Positions 9,039 to 17,901 are shown, numbered from the stretch's first letter. The stretch is 64,000 bases of DNA from Pseudophaeobacter flagellatus (GCF_021228235.1 NZ_JAJQRG010000004.1:248001-312000); one strand, 5' to 3'. The notes: generated by a model from the letters alone, not told the origin. A program made the numbers and translations.

Positions 9039-10013
9039 TCAGTCACGCGGCGCGGCGGCGCGGCGCAACCGGTCATTGATCGCCGCGCCCAGCCCGGTTT
9101 CCGGAATCGGGGCCACGGCGATGGGCTGCCCCAGGGTATCCAGCTGATGCAGGTGACCAAAGAGATTGGCGGCGGCCTCGACCAGATCACCCGTTGGCGA
9201 GAGCGACAGATCGCAGGCGCGGGCGCCGCTGTAGTGGCCAAATCCAAGGTAGCATTCGCCCGCGCGGGGGGCTGAGGCGTTCAGCCGCACCCGCTCTTGT
9301 GGCGCGTAGTGTGACAACAACTGCCCGGGCGCTGTCAGGGGATCGTGCAGGTCACGTGTGGCCAGGGGCTGGCCCAGAGCGGCCTCGATATCCTCGGCGG
9401 CCAGACCACCCGGGCGCAGCAGAACGGGCGTGTCACCGGCCAGGCCCAGGATGGTCGATTCCAGCCCAACGCCGCAGGCTCCGTCCGCGACCACGGCGGC
9501 GATCCGCCCGGAGAGACCGGCCATGACGTGATCGGCAGTGGTGGGGCTGATGCGTCCCGAAGGATTGGCCGAAGGTGCGGCCAGCGGACCGTCCAGTTCT
9601 GACAGTAGCCTCTGTGCGGTCGGGTGGGCCGGAACACGTACCGCCAGTGTATCAAGCCCTGCAGTAACCAGATCGGAGATCCCATGATCCGGCGCCAGCG
9701 GCAGCACCAGGGTCAGCGGTCCCGGCCAGAAGGCGCGGGCGAGGGTTTCCGCCCAGGCGTTCCAGATGACGTAACGTTTTGCGGCCTCGGCCGAGGCCAC
9801 ATGGGCAATCAGCGGATTGAAACTGGGGCGTCCCTTGGCGGCATAAATCGCCGCAACCGCGTTGCCCTGGCGGGCGTCTGCCCCTAGCCCATAGACTGTT
9901 TCTGTTGGGAAAGAGACCAGTTCACCAGCGCGCAACAGATCTGCAGCATGGGTTATGCCAACCGCTGTCGCAGGCAGGATTTCGGTTGCTTTTGGGGCAG
10001 TGTTTTCTGGCAT
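9039..10013 (-). CDS. tsaC: L-threonylcarbamoyladenylate synthase (Sua5/YrdC/YwlC family)
   Basis: A 324-residue protein with an N-terminal YrdC domain (about 20-215) and a C-terminal Sua5 domain. That is the long two-domain type found in Bacillus YwlC and yeast Sua5, rather than the short E. coli TsaC. Motifs are LVSFPTETVYGLGADA (substrate pocket), KGRPSFNPLIAHV, and PSANPSGRISPTTADHV. It makes threonylcarbamoyl-AMP from threonine, bicarbonate and ATP for the universal t6A modification of ANN-decoding tRNAs. The C-terminal domain contains LSHYAPQERVRL, the usual Sua5 linker segment. It is divergent from the acyl-CoA dehydrogenase gene, with 181 bp between starts. Confidence 0.93.
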   Translation of the reverse strand: MPENTAPKATEILPATAVGITHAADLLRAGELVSFPTETVYGLGADARQGNAVAAIYAAKGRPSFNPLIAHVASAEAAKRYVIWNAWAETLARAFWPGPLTLVLPLAPDHGISDLVTAGLDTLAVRVPAHPTAQRLLSELDGPLAAPSANPSGRISPTTADHVMAGLSGRIAAVVADGACGVGLESTILGLAGDTPVLLRPGGLAAEDIEAALGQPLATRDLHDPLTAPGQLLSHYAPQERVRLNASAPRAGECYLGFGHYSGARACDLSLSPTGDLVEAAANLFGHLHQLDTLGQPIAVAPIPETGLGAAINDRLRRAAAPRD

Positions 10014-10194
10014 TTTTGGTGACGCGGCGTTTTGGTTGATTGCAAAGGGGCTGCAGTTAGGTAATCGAGCAGCTAAACAGACATACCGGGCGGCTGTGGC
10101 AATGCCAAGCCTTGCGCCCGGTATTCCCCGTGAACGGCCATTTTGGTCGATAAATTCAGGCCGACGAGAGTTTCAGGCCGACAAGAGGACGCCC

Positions 10195-11898
10195 ATGACC
10201 TTCCGTGCCCCCGTATCCGAGTATGAATTCCTGCTGAACACCGTGATCGGTTTTGACCAGATCGCCCAGACTGAGCGGTTCAGCGAGGCCAGCGCAGATT
10301 TGGTTTCGGCCATCCTTGGCGAGGCGGGCAAGCTGTGCGACGAGGCGATGGCGCCGTTGCAACGCGGGGGCGACCTACAGCCAGCAGTGTTGAAAGATAA
10401 CGTGGTGCAGACATCTCCGGGGTTTGGCGTGGGGTTTCGCGCCATCGCCGAGGGCGGTTGGATCGGCATGAGCGCAGCCCCCGAACATGGCGGCATGGGG
10501 CTACCGATGACCCTGACTAGCGCGGTGAACGAGATGATGAGCGGCGCCTGCCTGTCGCTGCAACTGGCCCCCTTGATGAGCCAGGGCCAAATCGAAGCGC
10601 TGGAACATCACGCCAGCGATGATTTGAAGGCGCTTTACCTGCCAAAGCTGATTTCCGGCGAATGGACCGGCACCATGAACCTGACGGAACCGCAGGCGGG
10701 ATCCGATGTGGGGGCGCTCAGCTCCAAGGCGGAACCAAATGGCGATGGCTCTTATGCGGTGACGGGCCAGAAGATCTTTATCTCCTGGGGGGATAATGAC
10801 TTTGCAGAAAACGTCTGCCACCTGGTGTTGGCGCGGCTGCCCGATGGCGCGCCGGGGACCAAGGGGATTTCGCTGTTCCTGGTGCCAAAATTCCTGCCAG
10901 AAGCAGATGGCTCTTTGGGGGCGGCCAATACGCTGGGCGTGGTCAGCCTGGAACACAAGATGGGCCTGCACGGCAGCCCGACCTGCGTAATGCAGTTTGA
11001 CGGTGCCAGGGGCTGGCTGGTGGGGCCGGAACATGGCGGCATGGCGGCGATGTTCACCATGATGAACAATGCGCGCCTTGGCGTTGGGGGGCAGGGGGCT
11101 GGCATCGCCGAGGCCGCCACGCAGCAGGCGCTGGAATACGCGCTGGAACGTAAACAGGGCAAATCTGCCTCGGGGGTGATTGCGGATCACGCCGATGTGC
11201 GCCGGATGCTGATGGAGATGAAGGCCGATACCTATGCCGCCCGCGCCATCCTGCTGGCCTGCGCCCACGCCACCGACATGCACAGCGCCACCGGGGGCGC
11301 CGATTGGAAGGCGCGGGCCGCCTTCCTTACCCCGATTGCCAAGGCCTTTGGCACCGATACCGGCATTCGCGTTGCAGATATGGGTGTTCAGGTGCATGGC
11401 GGCATGGGCTTTATTGAAGAAACCGGTGCGGCGCAGTTCCTGCGGGATGTGCGGGTGACCTCGATCTATGAGGGCACCAATGGCATCCAGGCAATGGATC
11501 TGGTGGCGCGCAAGATGATGGATGGCGGCGATATGGCCTGCCGGATCATCGACGAGATCGAGGCCCAGGCCGAAGGGGCCCGCGCCACCCATCCCAATAT
11601 GGGCGAAGCGCTATGGCAGGCCTGCGAATCCCTGCGTGAAACCACCGAATGGCTGGTGGAACAAAGTGACCTGCAGGATCGCTTTGCCGGTGCGGTGCCC
11701 TATCTGCGGGCCTTTGCGCGGGTGCTGGGCGGGCATTACCACCTTGCAGCGGCGATTGCCGACAAGGGCGGCCCACGGGAAAAACTGGCCCGCTTCTACA
11801 TCAAGCGGATGCTGCCAGAGCATCTGGGCCTGCTGACCCATGTGCAGGAAGGCGCCGCTGGCACCATGGCGCTCTCTCTTGAAGAATTGGCAGGTTGA
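10195..11898 (+). CDS. Acyl-CoA dehydrogenase, large DmdC-like class
   Basis: A 567-residue flavoprotein, longer than ordinary ~380-residue acyl-CoA dehydrogenases because of a C-terminal extension. It begins MTFRAPVSEYEFLLNTVIGFD, the start seen in alphaproteobacterial 3-methylmercaptopropionyl-CoA dehydrogenase-like (DmdC) proteins. It has the FAD/substrate motif MNLTEPQAGSDVGAL and the late YEGTNGIQAMDLVARKM segment. DmdC acts in DMSP demethylation, but paralogues oxidise other short- or medium-chain acyl-CoAs, so the substrate is open. No dmdD-like crotonase is next to it. The ATG at 10195 gives the family start; the frame is open further upstream but overlaps the divergent gene. The next gene starts 2 bp after its stop, indicating cotranscription. 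Confidence 0.88.
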   Translation: MTFRAPVSEYEFLLNTVIGFDQIAQTERFSEASADLVSAILGEAGKLCDEAMAPLQRGGDLQPAVLKDNVVQTSPGFGVGFRAIAEGGWIGMSAAPEHGGMGLPMTLTSAVNEMMSGACLSLQLAPLMSQGQIEALEHHASDDLKALYLPKLISGEWTGTMNLTEPQAGSDVGALSSKAEPNGDGSYAVTGQKIFISWGDNDFAENVCHLVLARLPDGAPGTKGISLFLVPKFLPEADGSLGAANTLGVVSLEHKMGLHGSPTCVMQFDGARGWLVGPEHGGMAAMFTMMNNARLGVGGQGAGIAEAATQQALEYALERKQGKSASGVIADHADVRRMLMEMKADTYAARAILLACAHATDMHSATGGADWKARAAFLTPIAKAFGTDTGIRVADMGVQVHGGMGFIEETGAAQFLRDVRVTSIYEGTNGIQAMDLVARKMMDGGDMACRIIDEIEAQAEGARATHPNMGEALWQACESLRETTEWLVEQSDLQDRFAGAVPYLRAFARVLGGHYHLAAAIADKGGPREKLARFYIKRMLPEHLGLLTHVQEGAAGTMALSLEELAG

Positions 11899-11900
11899 TC

Positions 11901-12947
11901 ATGGCAAGTGTTCCCGAAGTTGGCCCGCGTACGCCCTGGACAGAACCACCCGCCTTAGGCGAGGTGATCGAAGTTGCTGAAGGCGTGCTGTGGCTGCGCC
12001 AACCGCTGCCGATGAAGCTGGACCATGTGAATATCTATGCCTTGGATGAGGGCGACAGCTGGACGGTAATAGACACCGGGTTCAACACCCGTAAAAGCCG
12101 CGAGATCTGGGAGACCTTGATGGCAGGCCCCTTGAAGGGCAAGCCGATCAGCCGGGTGGTGGGCACCCATCACCATCCCGATCACATCGGACTTGCAGGC
12201 TGGTTCCAGTCGGAACATGGGGCCGAGTTGGTCACCAGCCGCACCGCCTGGCTGTTTGCCCGGATGCTGACGCTGGATGTGCAGGAAACCTGGCCCGAAG
12301 AAACCCTGGCTTATTATCGCAGCGCTGGCATGGCGTCTGAAATCTACGACAAACGGGTGGCCGACCGGCCCTTTAACTTTGCCGATATGGTCTATCCACT
12401 GCCGCTGGGCTTTACCCGGGTGCAGCAGGGCGATGTCTTTCGCATGGGCGGGCGTGACTGGGATGTGCACATGGGCAATGGCCATGCACCGGAACATGTC
12501 ACCTTCTGGAGCCGTGATGACAATCTGGTGATCAGTGGCGATCAGATTCTGTCCTCTATCAGCCCCAATATCGGGGTCTATGCCACCGAACCGATGGCAG
12601 ATCCTTTGGGTGAATGGCTGGAGGCCTGCGAACGTCTGGCGCTGCTGGCACGCCCCGATCATCTGGCGCTGGGCGGGCACAAGCTGCCCTTTACCCGACT
12701 GCCGCTGCGGATGCGACAGTTGATCGACAACCATCACGGCGGGCTGGATCGTCTGGTCGATTACCTGGACAGCCCCAAGACAGCAGCCGATTGTTTTGCA
12801 CCGCTGTTCAAGCGCAAGATTGGCGAGGGCGAGTATGGGCTTGCACTGGTCGAGGCAGTGGCCCATGTCAATCACCTGTATCACACCGGGCGCGTCAGCC
12901 GTGTTAAACGGGCCGATGGTGCCTGGCTGTACCAGAGCAAGGAATAA
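11901..12947 (+). CDS. MBL-fold metallo-hydrolase
   Basis: A 348-residue protein with the metallo-beta-lactamase zinc motif THHHPDHIG (HxHxDH pattern) at about 90-98, a later GHAPEHVTF histidine, and a distal DNLVISGDQIL aspartate. The C-terminal part (GLDRLVDYLD... VAHVNHLYHTGRV) resembles the winged-helix tail of the LACTB2/hydroxyacylglutathione-hydrolase-like group. A thioesterase or hydrolase role on acyl-thioesters would suit its position 2 bp behind the acyl-CoA dehydrogenase, but this is inference. The ATG at 11901 is preferred over the TTG two codons earlier. Confidence 0.9.
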   Translation: MASVPEVGPRTPWTEPPALGEVIEVAEGVLWLRQPLPMKLDHVNIYALDEGDSWTVIDTGFNTRKSREIWETLMAGPLKGKPISRVVGTHHHPDHIGLAGWFQSEHGAELVTSRTAWLFARMLTLDVQETWPEETLAYYRSAGMASEIYDKRVADRPFNFADMVYPLPLGFTRVQQGDVFRMGGRDWDVHMGNGHAPEHVTFWSRDDNLVISGDQILSSISPNIGVYATEPMADPLGEWLEACERLALLARPDHLALGGHKLPFTRLPLRMRQLIDNHHGGLDRLVDYLDSPKTAADCFAPLFKRKIGEGEYGLALVEAVAHVNHLYHTGRVSRVKRADGAWLYQSKE

Positions 12948-12982
12948 ATCGGGGGCAACCCCGGAAAGGGGAGTAACGCGCC

Positions 12983-13483
12983 ATGGACAACAAGATTTCA
13001 ACCAGTGCTGAGGCGGTCGAGGCGGCGGTGCTGCCCTGCGTGCATGAGGTCCATACCGACCCAGAGGCCTGCCAGGGATTGGGCGCGGTGCCAGAAAAGC
13101 TGCAGCAAAAAGACGCCGCCAAAAGCGAGGCCCGCTGGGCCTATGAGCGGCTGATCCTTTATATCCAGAACTTTGAGAAACAGCTGGATGCTGAGCATGA
13201 GGTTGCCATGGGCTTTGTCGGTGGCGACGCCGGGGTGCTGCGGATTGAGGGCATGGGCTATTATGACCCTGATATCATCACCTTTTATGGCAGCGATGGT
13301 AGCGGTGCCAAGACCCAGCTGGTGCAGCATGTCAGCCAGATGAATGTGATGCTGCGGGCGTTGCCAAAACCGCGCAAGGAAGTGCCGGCCAACCGCATCG
13401 GCTTTCGTCTGGCCAGCGATCTGGGCGCAGAACCTGCCGCAGCAGAGCTGCCCGAGGCTATCGATCCGGCAGCACCTGTCTGA
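12983..13483 (+). CDS. DUF6173-type conserved protein
   Basis: A 166-residue protein with no signal peptide or membrane segment. The middle (about 55-140) is the conserved part: WAYERLILYIQNFEKQLD, then EVAMGFVGGDAGVLRIEGMGYYDPDIITFYG and QLVQHVSQMNVMLRALPK. I associate this pattern with the DUF6173 family that is frequent in Rhodobacteraceae, from memory and not checked. The C-terminus is Ala/Pro/Glu-rich and probably disordered. Function is unknown. It starts 35 bp after the MBL gene behind GGGGAG, so it may belong to the same transcript. A 233-bp spacer follows. Confidence 0.72.
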   Translation: MDNKISTSAEAVEAAVLPCVHEVHTDPEACQGLGAVPEKLQQKDAAKSEARWAYERLILYIQNFEKQLDAEHEVAMGFVGGDAGVLRIEGMGYYDPDIITFYGSDGSGAKTQLVQHVSQMNVMLRALPKPRKEVPANRIGFRLASDLGAEPAAAELPEAIDPAAPV

Positions 13484-13716
13484 TCGAAACACCGCCGTCC
13501 TTTGGTGTTGCCTGCGGTGTCGCCAAGGGGACGATTCGAAGGGCGGCGGCCTGAATGGGGCTGCCCCAAAAGGTGGCTGGCGGTCCTGGCGGTCAAAAGC
13601 CGCGCTCTGCAGGCCGCAGGCCAAGGTTTTCACGCCCCTGCGCGCCAATGACGTGGTGACAGGCGATTTGAAATCCAGTATCCAGCAGAAAACATAGACG
13701 AATAGGAAGATCTGTC

Positions 13717-13851
13717 ATGGCTGAACACAAACACGGCACCATGGACTGCAAAGTACAAGAGCAGACCTACCAAGGCTTCATCACATTCACCACGCGCTTT
13801 GGCATCTTTCTGGTGCTGCTGACGCTGTTCCTTGCTGTCTTTGCAACCTGA
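13717..13851 (+). CDS. aa3-type cytochrome c oxidase subunit IV
   Basis: A 44-residue protein: a short polar N-terminus (MAEHKHGTMDCKVQEQTYQG) and a single C-terminal transmembrane helix (FGIFLVLLTLFLAVFAT). This is the pattern of the tiny bacterial aa3 oxidase subunit IV family (PF07835) described in Paracoccus and Rhodobacter, where it packs against subunits I and III. A GAATAGGAAGA ribosome site lies upstream. The main oxidase subunits are not nearby, which is common for this gene. It ends 9 bp before the following lipoprotein gene, so the two are likely cotranscribed. Confidence 0.85.
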   Translation: MAEHKHGTMDCKVQEQTYQGFITFTTRFGIFLVLLTLFLAVFAT

Positions 13852-13860
13852 TTATTGCAG

Positions 13861-14517
13861 ATGACATCAGCTTCTGTGCTGTGGCACCAGGCACCACCGG
13901 GCCGTGTCGCGCTGCGGGCGGCTCTTTTGGCGGGCTGCGTTGCCCTTGCGGGCTGTGCGGCGCAAAAGAAACCCAATGCCGATGCGGCAACCCTGGCGGC
14001 GGCGACCCATGTGCATAACGGCCCGCCGGCGCTGACGCTGTTCACCATGGTGAACAACCGCACCGGGGCTGGGGGACATACATCATTGATGATCAATGCC
14101 TCCGAGCGGGTGATCTTTGATCCCGCCGGTTCCTTCTATGCGGATGTGGTGCCGGAACGAAACGATGTGCTTTATGGTATCACGCCATCTGTGGTGCTGG
14201 CCTATCGCGGTGCCCATGCGCGCAGTACCCACCATGTGGTGATGCAACGGCTGGAAGTCACACCTGCCCAGGCGCAGCGGGCCTATGAACTGGCGGTCAG
14301 CAATGGCCGGGTGCCGGGGGCCTATTGCGCCAATTCCACCGCCTCCATTCTGCGCCAGCTGCCCGGGTTTGAAGACATGAAGGTGACCTTCTATCCGGTG
14401 AAACTGTCTGAGCAGTTTGGTGCCAGGCCCGGTGTCGTCACGACAAAATACTACGAAGATGACGATCCAGACCTGCAAAAGGCCCTGGCCGAAGGTAACG
14501 TGACCCTGAGCCAGTGA
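13861..14517 (+). CDS. Predicted lipoprotein with a possible permuted papain-like fold
   Basis: A 218-residue protein. A hydrophobic signal (about 15-31) ends in the lipobox VALAGC, so the mature protein would start at a lipidated Cys and be membrane-anchored. The mature part has GGHTSLMINASERVIFDPAG and, about 80 residues later, GAYCANSTASILRQL. A His in a GHTSLMI strand followed by a Cys at the start of a helix is the order seen in circularly permuted NlpC/P60-LRAT and PPPDE-type folds. That match is my own pattern reading, not a confirmed family. It follows the oxidase subunit IV gene by 9 bp and is closed by a strong terminator. Confidence 0.8.
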   Translation: MTSASVLWHQAPPGRVALRAALLAGCVALAGCAAQKKPNADAATLAAATHVHNGPPALTLFTMVNNRTGAGGHTSLMINASERVIFDPAGSFYADVVPERNDVLYGITPSVVLAYRGAHARSTHHVVMQRLEVTPAQAQRAYELAVSNGRVPGAYCANSTASILRQLPGFEDMKVTFYPVKLSEQFGARPGVVTTKYYEDDDPDLQKALAEGNVTLSQ

Positions 14518-14557
14518 TCTGCATCACTGACCCCTAGACCATCGCGAAGATCGATAG

Positions 14558-14590
14558 CGGCTGAACGGTACTCCGTTCAGCCGTTTTTCT
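14558..14590 (+). terminator. Rho-independent terminator after the lipoprotein gene
   Basis: Perfect 11-bp stem CGGCTGAACGG / CCGTTCAGCCG (14558-14568 with 14573-14583), loop TACT, followed by TTTTT. It lies 41 bp after the lipoprotein stop and just before the convergent azlD stop. Confidence 0.92.
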
Positions 14591-14598
14591 TGGCCGTC

Positions 14599-14931
14599 CT
14601 AGGCAGCTAGGTAGAACAACAGCAAAAACCCACTGACTCCGCTAAGCAGGGCCCAGAGCACATTGCGGGTCAGATAACCGACCACAAAGGTCAGCGCTGC
14701 CACCGCCAGATGCGGCAGGCTGGGCGCGCCGCCGGTGGTTGAGGGCCAGACCACAAGTGGTGCTACAAGGGCAGGAATGATCGCCACCGCCGTATAGCGT
14801 AGATGCCGCATCAGCCAGTCCGGCATGGGCCGCCCGCCCATGAAGCCGATAAAGGCAAAGCGCAGGCCAAAGCTGCCAAGGGCCAGCCCGATGATGACAA
14901 ACCACAGCTCGCCCGGGGTGAATCCATTCAT
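14599..14931 (-). CDS. azlD: AzlD-type branched-chain amino acid exporter small subunit
   Basis: A 110-residue integral membrane protein with about four hydrophobic segments (LWFVIIGLALGSFGLRF, the VAIIPALVAPLVV region, HLAVAALTFVVGYL, WALLSGVSGFLLLFYLA). Length, topology and the R-ME/GRPMPDWLMRHLRYTAVAI segment match the AzlD family. With AzlC it forms a two-component exporter of branched-chain amino acids or analogues at the inner membrane. Its ATG overlaps the azlC stop by 4 bp, so translation is coupled. Confidence 0.9.
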   Translation of the reverse strand: MNGFTPGELWFVIIGLALGSFGLRFAFIGFMGGRPMPDWLMRHLRYTAVAIIPALVAPLVVWPSTTGGAPSLPHLAVAALTFVVGYLTRNVLWALLSGVSGFLLLFYLAA

Positions 14932-15683
14932 GACGGGGTCTCCTGTTTGTTGGCCTGTTGGGTGCCAGCCTGGACTGCCAGCCTGCGCTCAAACCACAGC
15001 TCGGCCTGGGCACCAGCCATCATGCCTGCCAGCCCGGCGACAATGAGCCCCAGATTATAAGGCATCAAGATGGCCGGCAGCGAGACCACGATGGCGGTAA
15101 AGCAGGCCACAAGATGCGCCGGGGTGCGCAGCATCGGTCCAATCATCGCCAGAAAGGCCAGTGGGAGGACAAAATCCAATCCCCAGCTTGCGGGGATCTG
15201 GGCACCCACCAGCGCCCCGGTCAGGGTGGCAATCATCCAGCCCGGTGCCACCAACCCATTGGTGCCAAAGAAATAGGCCATGCGCTGGGGCACGGTCATC
15301 TCAGGTTCGGTTTCGAATTTCACCACCGAGAGCGCATAGGACTGATCCACCACCAGATAGGCGGCGCAGGCCCGCTGCCACAGAGGCGCATCCCCCAGAT
15401 AAGGCGTGAGTGAGGCGGAATACATCGCCACCCGCAGGTTGACTGCTAGCGCCGAGATCAGCACGATCATTATCGGCGTATTCTCTTGCAGCAGTTGCAG
15501 CGCGGTGAACTGGGCAGATCCGGCAAAAACCGCCAGCGAAAAGGCCAGGGCGTCAGCGACATTTAGTCCCGCCTCACCTGCCAGAACCCCAAACAACAGG
15601 CCAAAAGGGCCCGAGACCAGAAGAAAGGGCGCGCTGTCCCGCATGCCTTTCCAAAAAGCCGATTTCGTGGTGGTGAAAGCCAT
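14928..15683 (-). CDS. azlC: AzlC family permease (branched-chain amino acid export, large subunit)
   Basis: A 251-residue protein with about seven to eight hydrophobic helices. It carries the AzlC landmarks SAPFLLVSGPFGLLFGVLA near the N-terminus, FAGSAQFTALQLL, and VDQSYALSV. AzlC/AzlD (LIV-E family) pairs export leucine, isoleucine and valine. The start is 55 bp from the oppositely oriented fdhD start. The reading runs MAFTTTKSAFWKGMRDSAP, a typical start. Confidence 0.92.
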   Translation of the reverse strand: MAFTTTKSAFWKGMRDSAPFLLVSGPFGLLFGVLAGEAGLNVADALAFSLAVFAGSAQFTALQLLQENTPIMIVLISALAVNLRVAMYSASLTPYLGDAPLWQRACAAYLVVDQSYALSVVKFETEPEMTVPQRMAYFFGTNGLVAPGWMIATLTGALVGAQIPASWGLDFVLPLAFLAMIGPMLRTPAHLVACFTAIVVSLPAILMPYNLGLIVAGLAGMMAGAQAELWFERRLAVQAGTQQANKQETPS

Positions 15684-15738
15684 GCGCCCGTCCTAAGTTC
15701 AATGTGAACTTGGTAGGCAGCTTTGCGAGGCTCTGCAA

Positions 15739-16632
15739 TTGGGAAATAATTCTGACCTGGCTAAGATTTTGGCAGACTATCTGATTGCGCCCAATCCCGG
15801 CGGAGCTGGCCTGACTCGCGCTGTCACTGGCCGCAATGAACACGGAGAACCTGTCGCGCTGTCGGTGGTCGAGGAACGACCGCTGACCATCTATCTGAAT
15901 CGGCAGGAAATTGTCACCGCCATGACCATTGGCGACTACCCGGAATATCTGGCGCTTGGGTTCCTGCGCAATCAGGGGATGCTGTCGCCGGACGAAGATA
16001 TCCTGCGCGTCGATTATGACGAAGAGCTGGAGACCGTGGTGGTGCGCACGGCGTCAGAGACCTCCTATGAGGAAAAGCTGCAGAAAAAGACCCGCACCTC
16101 GGGCTGCGCGGTGGGCACCGTCTTTGGCGATATGATGGAGGGGCTGGAGGGCGTGCAACTGCCCGCGACCCCAGTGAAATCCTCCTGGCTTTATACGCTG
16201 GCGCATAAGATCAACCGCACGCCTTCGCTGTACCTGGAGGCCGGCGCCATCCATGGCACGGTGCTGTGCCAAGAGGATCGCCCGCTGGTCTATATGGAGG
16301 ACGTGGGCCGCCATAACGCGGTGGATAAAATCGCGGGCTGGATGCTGTCAGAAGGCGTCGAGGCCTCCGACAAGATCATGTATACCACCGGGCGGATGAC
16401 ATCTGAAATGGTGATCAAGACCGCGATGATGGGTATTCCGGTGCTGGCCTCGCGCTCGGGCTTTACTGCCTGGGGGGTTGAGATCGCCCAGCAGGTCGGC
16501 CTGACGCTGATTGGCCGTATGCGGGGCCAGCGGTTTACCTGCCTTTCGGGGGATGAACGATTGGAACGCGACATGGATCCCAAAGACGCGCCGGTTGAGG
16601 CAAAGAAACACCGCCGGAAGAGCGCGGGATGA
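15739..16632 (+). CDS. fdhD: Formate dehydrogenase accessory sulfurtransferase FdhD
   Basis: A 297-residue protein if the TTG at 15739 is used; no ATG exists before residue 62 (AMTIGDYPEY), so a non-ATG start is required. FdhD takes sulfur from a cysteine desulfurase and delivers it to the molybdenum cofactor of formate dehydrogenase. The catalytic-cysteine region reads TSGCAVGTVFGD (C123): the first Cys of the E. coli CxxC is kept and the second is not, as in other alphaproteobacterial sequences I recall. Other landmarks are LALGFLRNQGML and VYMEDVGRHNAVDKIAGW. mobA follows after 142 bp, then mobB and moeA. No formate dehydrogenase is in the window. Confidence 0.9.
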   Translation: MGNNSDLAKILADYLIAPNPGGAGLTRAVTGRNEHGEPVALSVVEERPLTIYLNRQEIVTAMTIGDYPEYLALGFLRNQGMLSPDEDILRVDYDEELETVVVRTASETSYEEKLQKKTRTSGCAVGTVFGDMMEGLEGVQLPATPVKSSWLYTLAHKINRTPSLYLEAGAIHGTVLCQEDRPLVYMEDVGRHNAVDKIAGWMLSEGVEASDKIMYTTGRMTSEMVIKTAMMGIPVLASRSGFTAWGVEIAQQVGLTLIGRMRGQRFTCLSGDERLERDMDPKDAPVEAKKHRRKSAG

Positions 16633-16774
16633 GGCCAGAGGGGAGGGCCTGTTCGCGGGCGCAAGCAAAGCGCCCAGGCATCACGGCGGGCGAGCGGTAC
16701 GGCGTGGGTGGGGCCTTTGGGCGCCAGAGCCAAGAGTCGCTGATGGTAAAACCTTCTAACGGGGCGGAGAATTG

Positions 16775-17413
16775 ATGATGAGCAAACCTCTTGGTGTGAT
16801 CCTCGCAGGCGGGCTTGCCACCCGGATGGGCGGCGGCGACAAGGGGCTGTTGCAGATCGGCGGTCAAAGCCTGCTGAACCGCGTGCGGGACCGGCTGGCA
16901 CCGCAGGTCTCTGGCCTGGCGCTGAACGCTAATGGCGATGCTGCGCGCTTTGATGACATGGGTCTGCCCGTGGTGGCCGACAGCATTGAAGGCTTTGCGG
17001 GCCCCCTCGCGGGTGTGCTGGCCGGGCTCGACTGGGCGGCAACCCAGGGTGCAGAAGCAATTGTTACCGCCGCTGCGGATACGCCCTTTTTCCCAACCGA
17101 TCTGGTGGTGCGGTTGGTTGCGGCCTCTGAAGGGCAGGCGCATCCGCTGGTGCTGGCAACAACGCCGCGCACCGGGGACGAGCTGAAATCCGGTGGGCGC
17201 AGCAAGGTGAATCGCCACCCGACCTTTGGCCTCTGGCCGGTGGCATTGCGCGATGATCTGCGCGCGGCGCTGAAGGATGGGCTGCGCAAGGTGGTGATCT
17301 GGACGGACCAGCACCAGGGACGTGAAGCCCGGTTTGACGCGACCCCCTTTGATCCCTTTTTCAACGTCAACACGCCTGCGGATCTGGCCCGGGCCGAGGA
17401 GCTGCTGCAATGA
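16775..17413 (+). CDS. mobA: Molybdenum cofactor guanylyltransferase
   Basis: A 212-residue nucleotidyltransferase. The GTP-binding signature is ILAGGLATRMGGGDKGLLQI (about 8-27), with the catalytic Mg2+-binding TAAADTPFFP motif around residue 105. It converts molybdopterin-Mo into the guanine dinucleotide cofactor used by DMSO reductase-family enzymes, including formate dehydrogenase. Tandem ATGs (16775, 16778) lie behind GGGGCGGAG; either could start. It overlaps mobB by 4 bp (ATGA). Confidence 0.94.
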   Translation: MMSKPLGVILAGGLATRMGGGDKGLLQIGGQSLLNRVRDRLAPQVSGLALNANGDAARFDDMGLPVVADSIEGFAGPLAGVLAGLDWAATQGAEAIVTAAADTPFFPTDLVVRLVAASEGQAHPLVLATTPRTGDELKSGGRSKVNRHPTFGLWPVALRDDLRAALKDGLRKVVIWTDQHQGREARFDATPFDPFFNVNTPADLARAEELLQ

Positions 17414-17901
17414 AACTCTACGGTGTCACCGGTTGGAAGAACTGCGGCAAGACCGGGCTGATGGAACGGCTGGTGAGCGAGTTCACCGATCGCGGTCTCA
17501 AGGTCTCCACCATCAAACACGCGCATCACAGTACCGATGTCGACCAGCCCGGCACCGACAGCCACCGCCACCGCATGGCCGGCGCCTCTGAGGTGGTGCT
17601 GGCCTCGGCCCACCGGGTTGCCGTGATGCAGGAATTGCGCGGCGCAGAGGAGCCGACGTTGCAAGAGCTTTTGGCGCGTATGTCACCGGTTGATCTGGTG
17701 TTGGTCGAGGGCTACAAACATGCGCCCCATCCCAAGATCGAAGCCCACCGGGCGGCGGCCGGGCAGCCCTTGATTGCGCCGGGGGATGGTACTATCCGGG
17801 CTCTGGCCAGCGATGTGCCGCTGGAAAGCGACCGGGTGGTGTTCAACCTGGATGACACTAGCGGTATTGCGGATTTCATCGCCGCAGACCTGGCGCTCTG
17901 A
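17410..17901 (+). CDS. mobB: Molybdopterin-guanine dinucleotide biosynthesis adaptor protein B
   Basis: A 163-residue P-loop protein: GVTGWKNCGKTGLMERLV (4-21) contains the Walker A sequence GWKNCGKT. Next come KVSTIKHAHH and DLVLVEGYKHAPHPKIE, which are standard for MobB. It binds GTP and assists MobA but is not strictly required in E. coli. Translation is coupled to mobA through the ATGA overlap, and moeA starts 68 bp later. Confidence 0.94.
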   Translation: MKLYGVTGWKNCGKTGLMERLVSEFTDRGLKVSTIKHAHHSTDVDQPGTDSHRHRMAGASEVVLASAHRVAVMQELRGAEEPTLQELLARMSPVDLVLVEGYKHAPHPKIEAHRAAAGQPLIAPGDGTIRALASDVPLESDRVVFNLDDTSGIADFIAADLAL

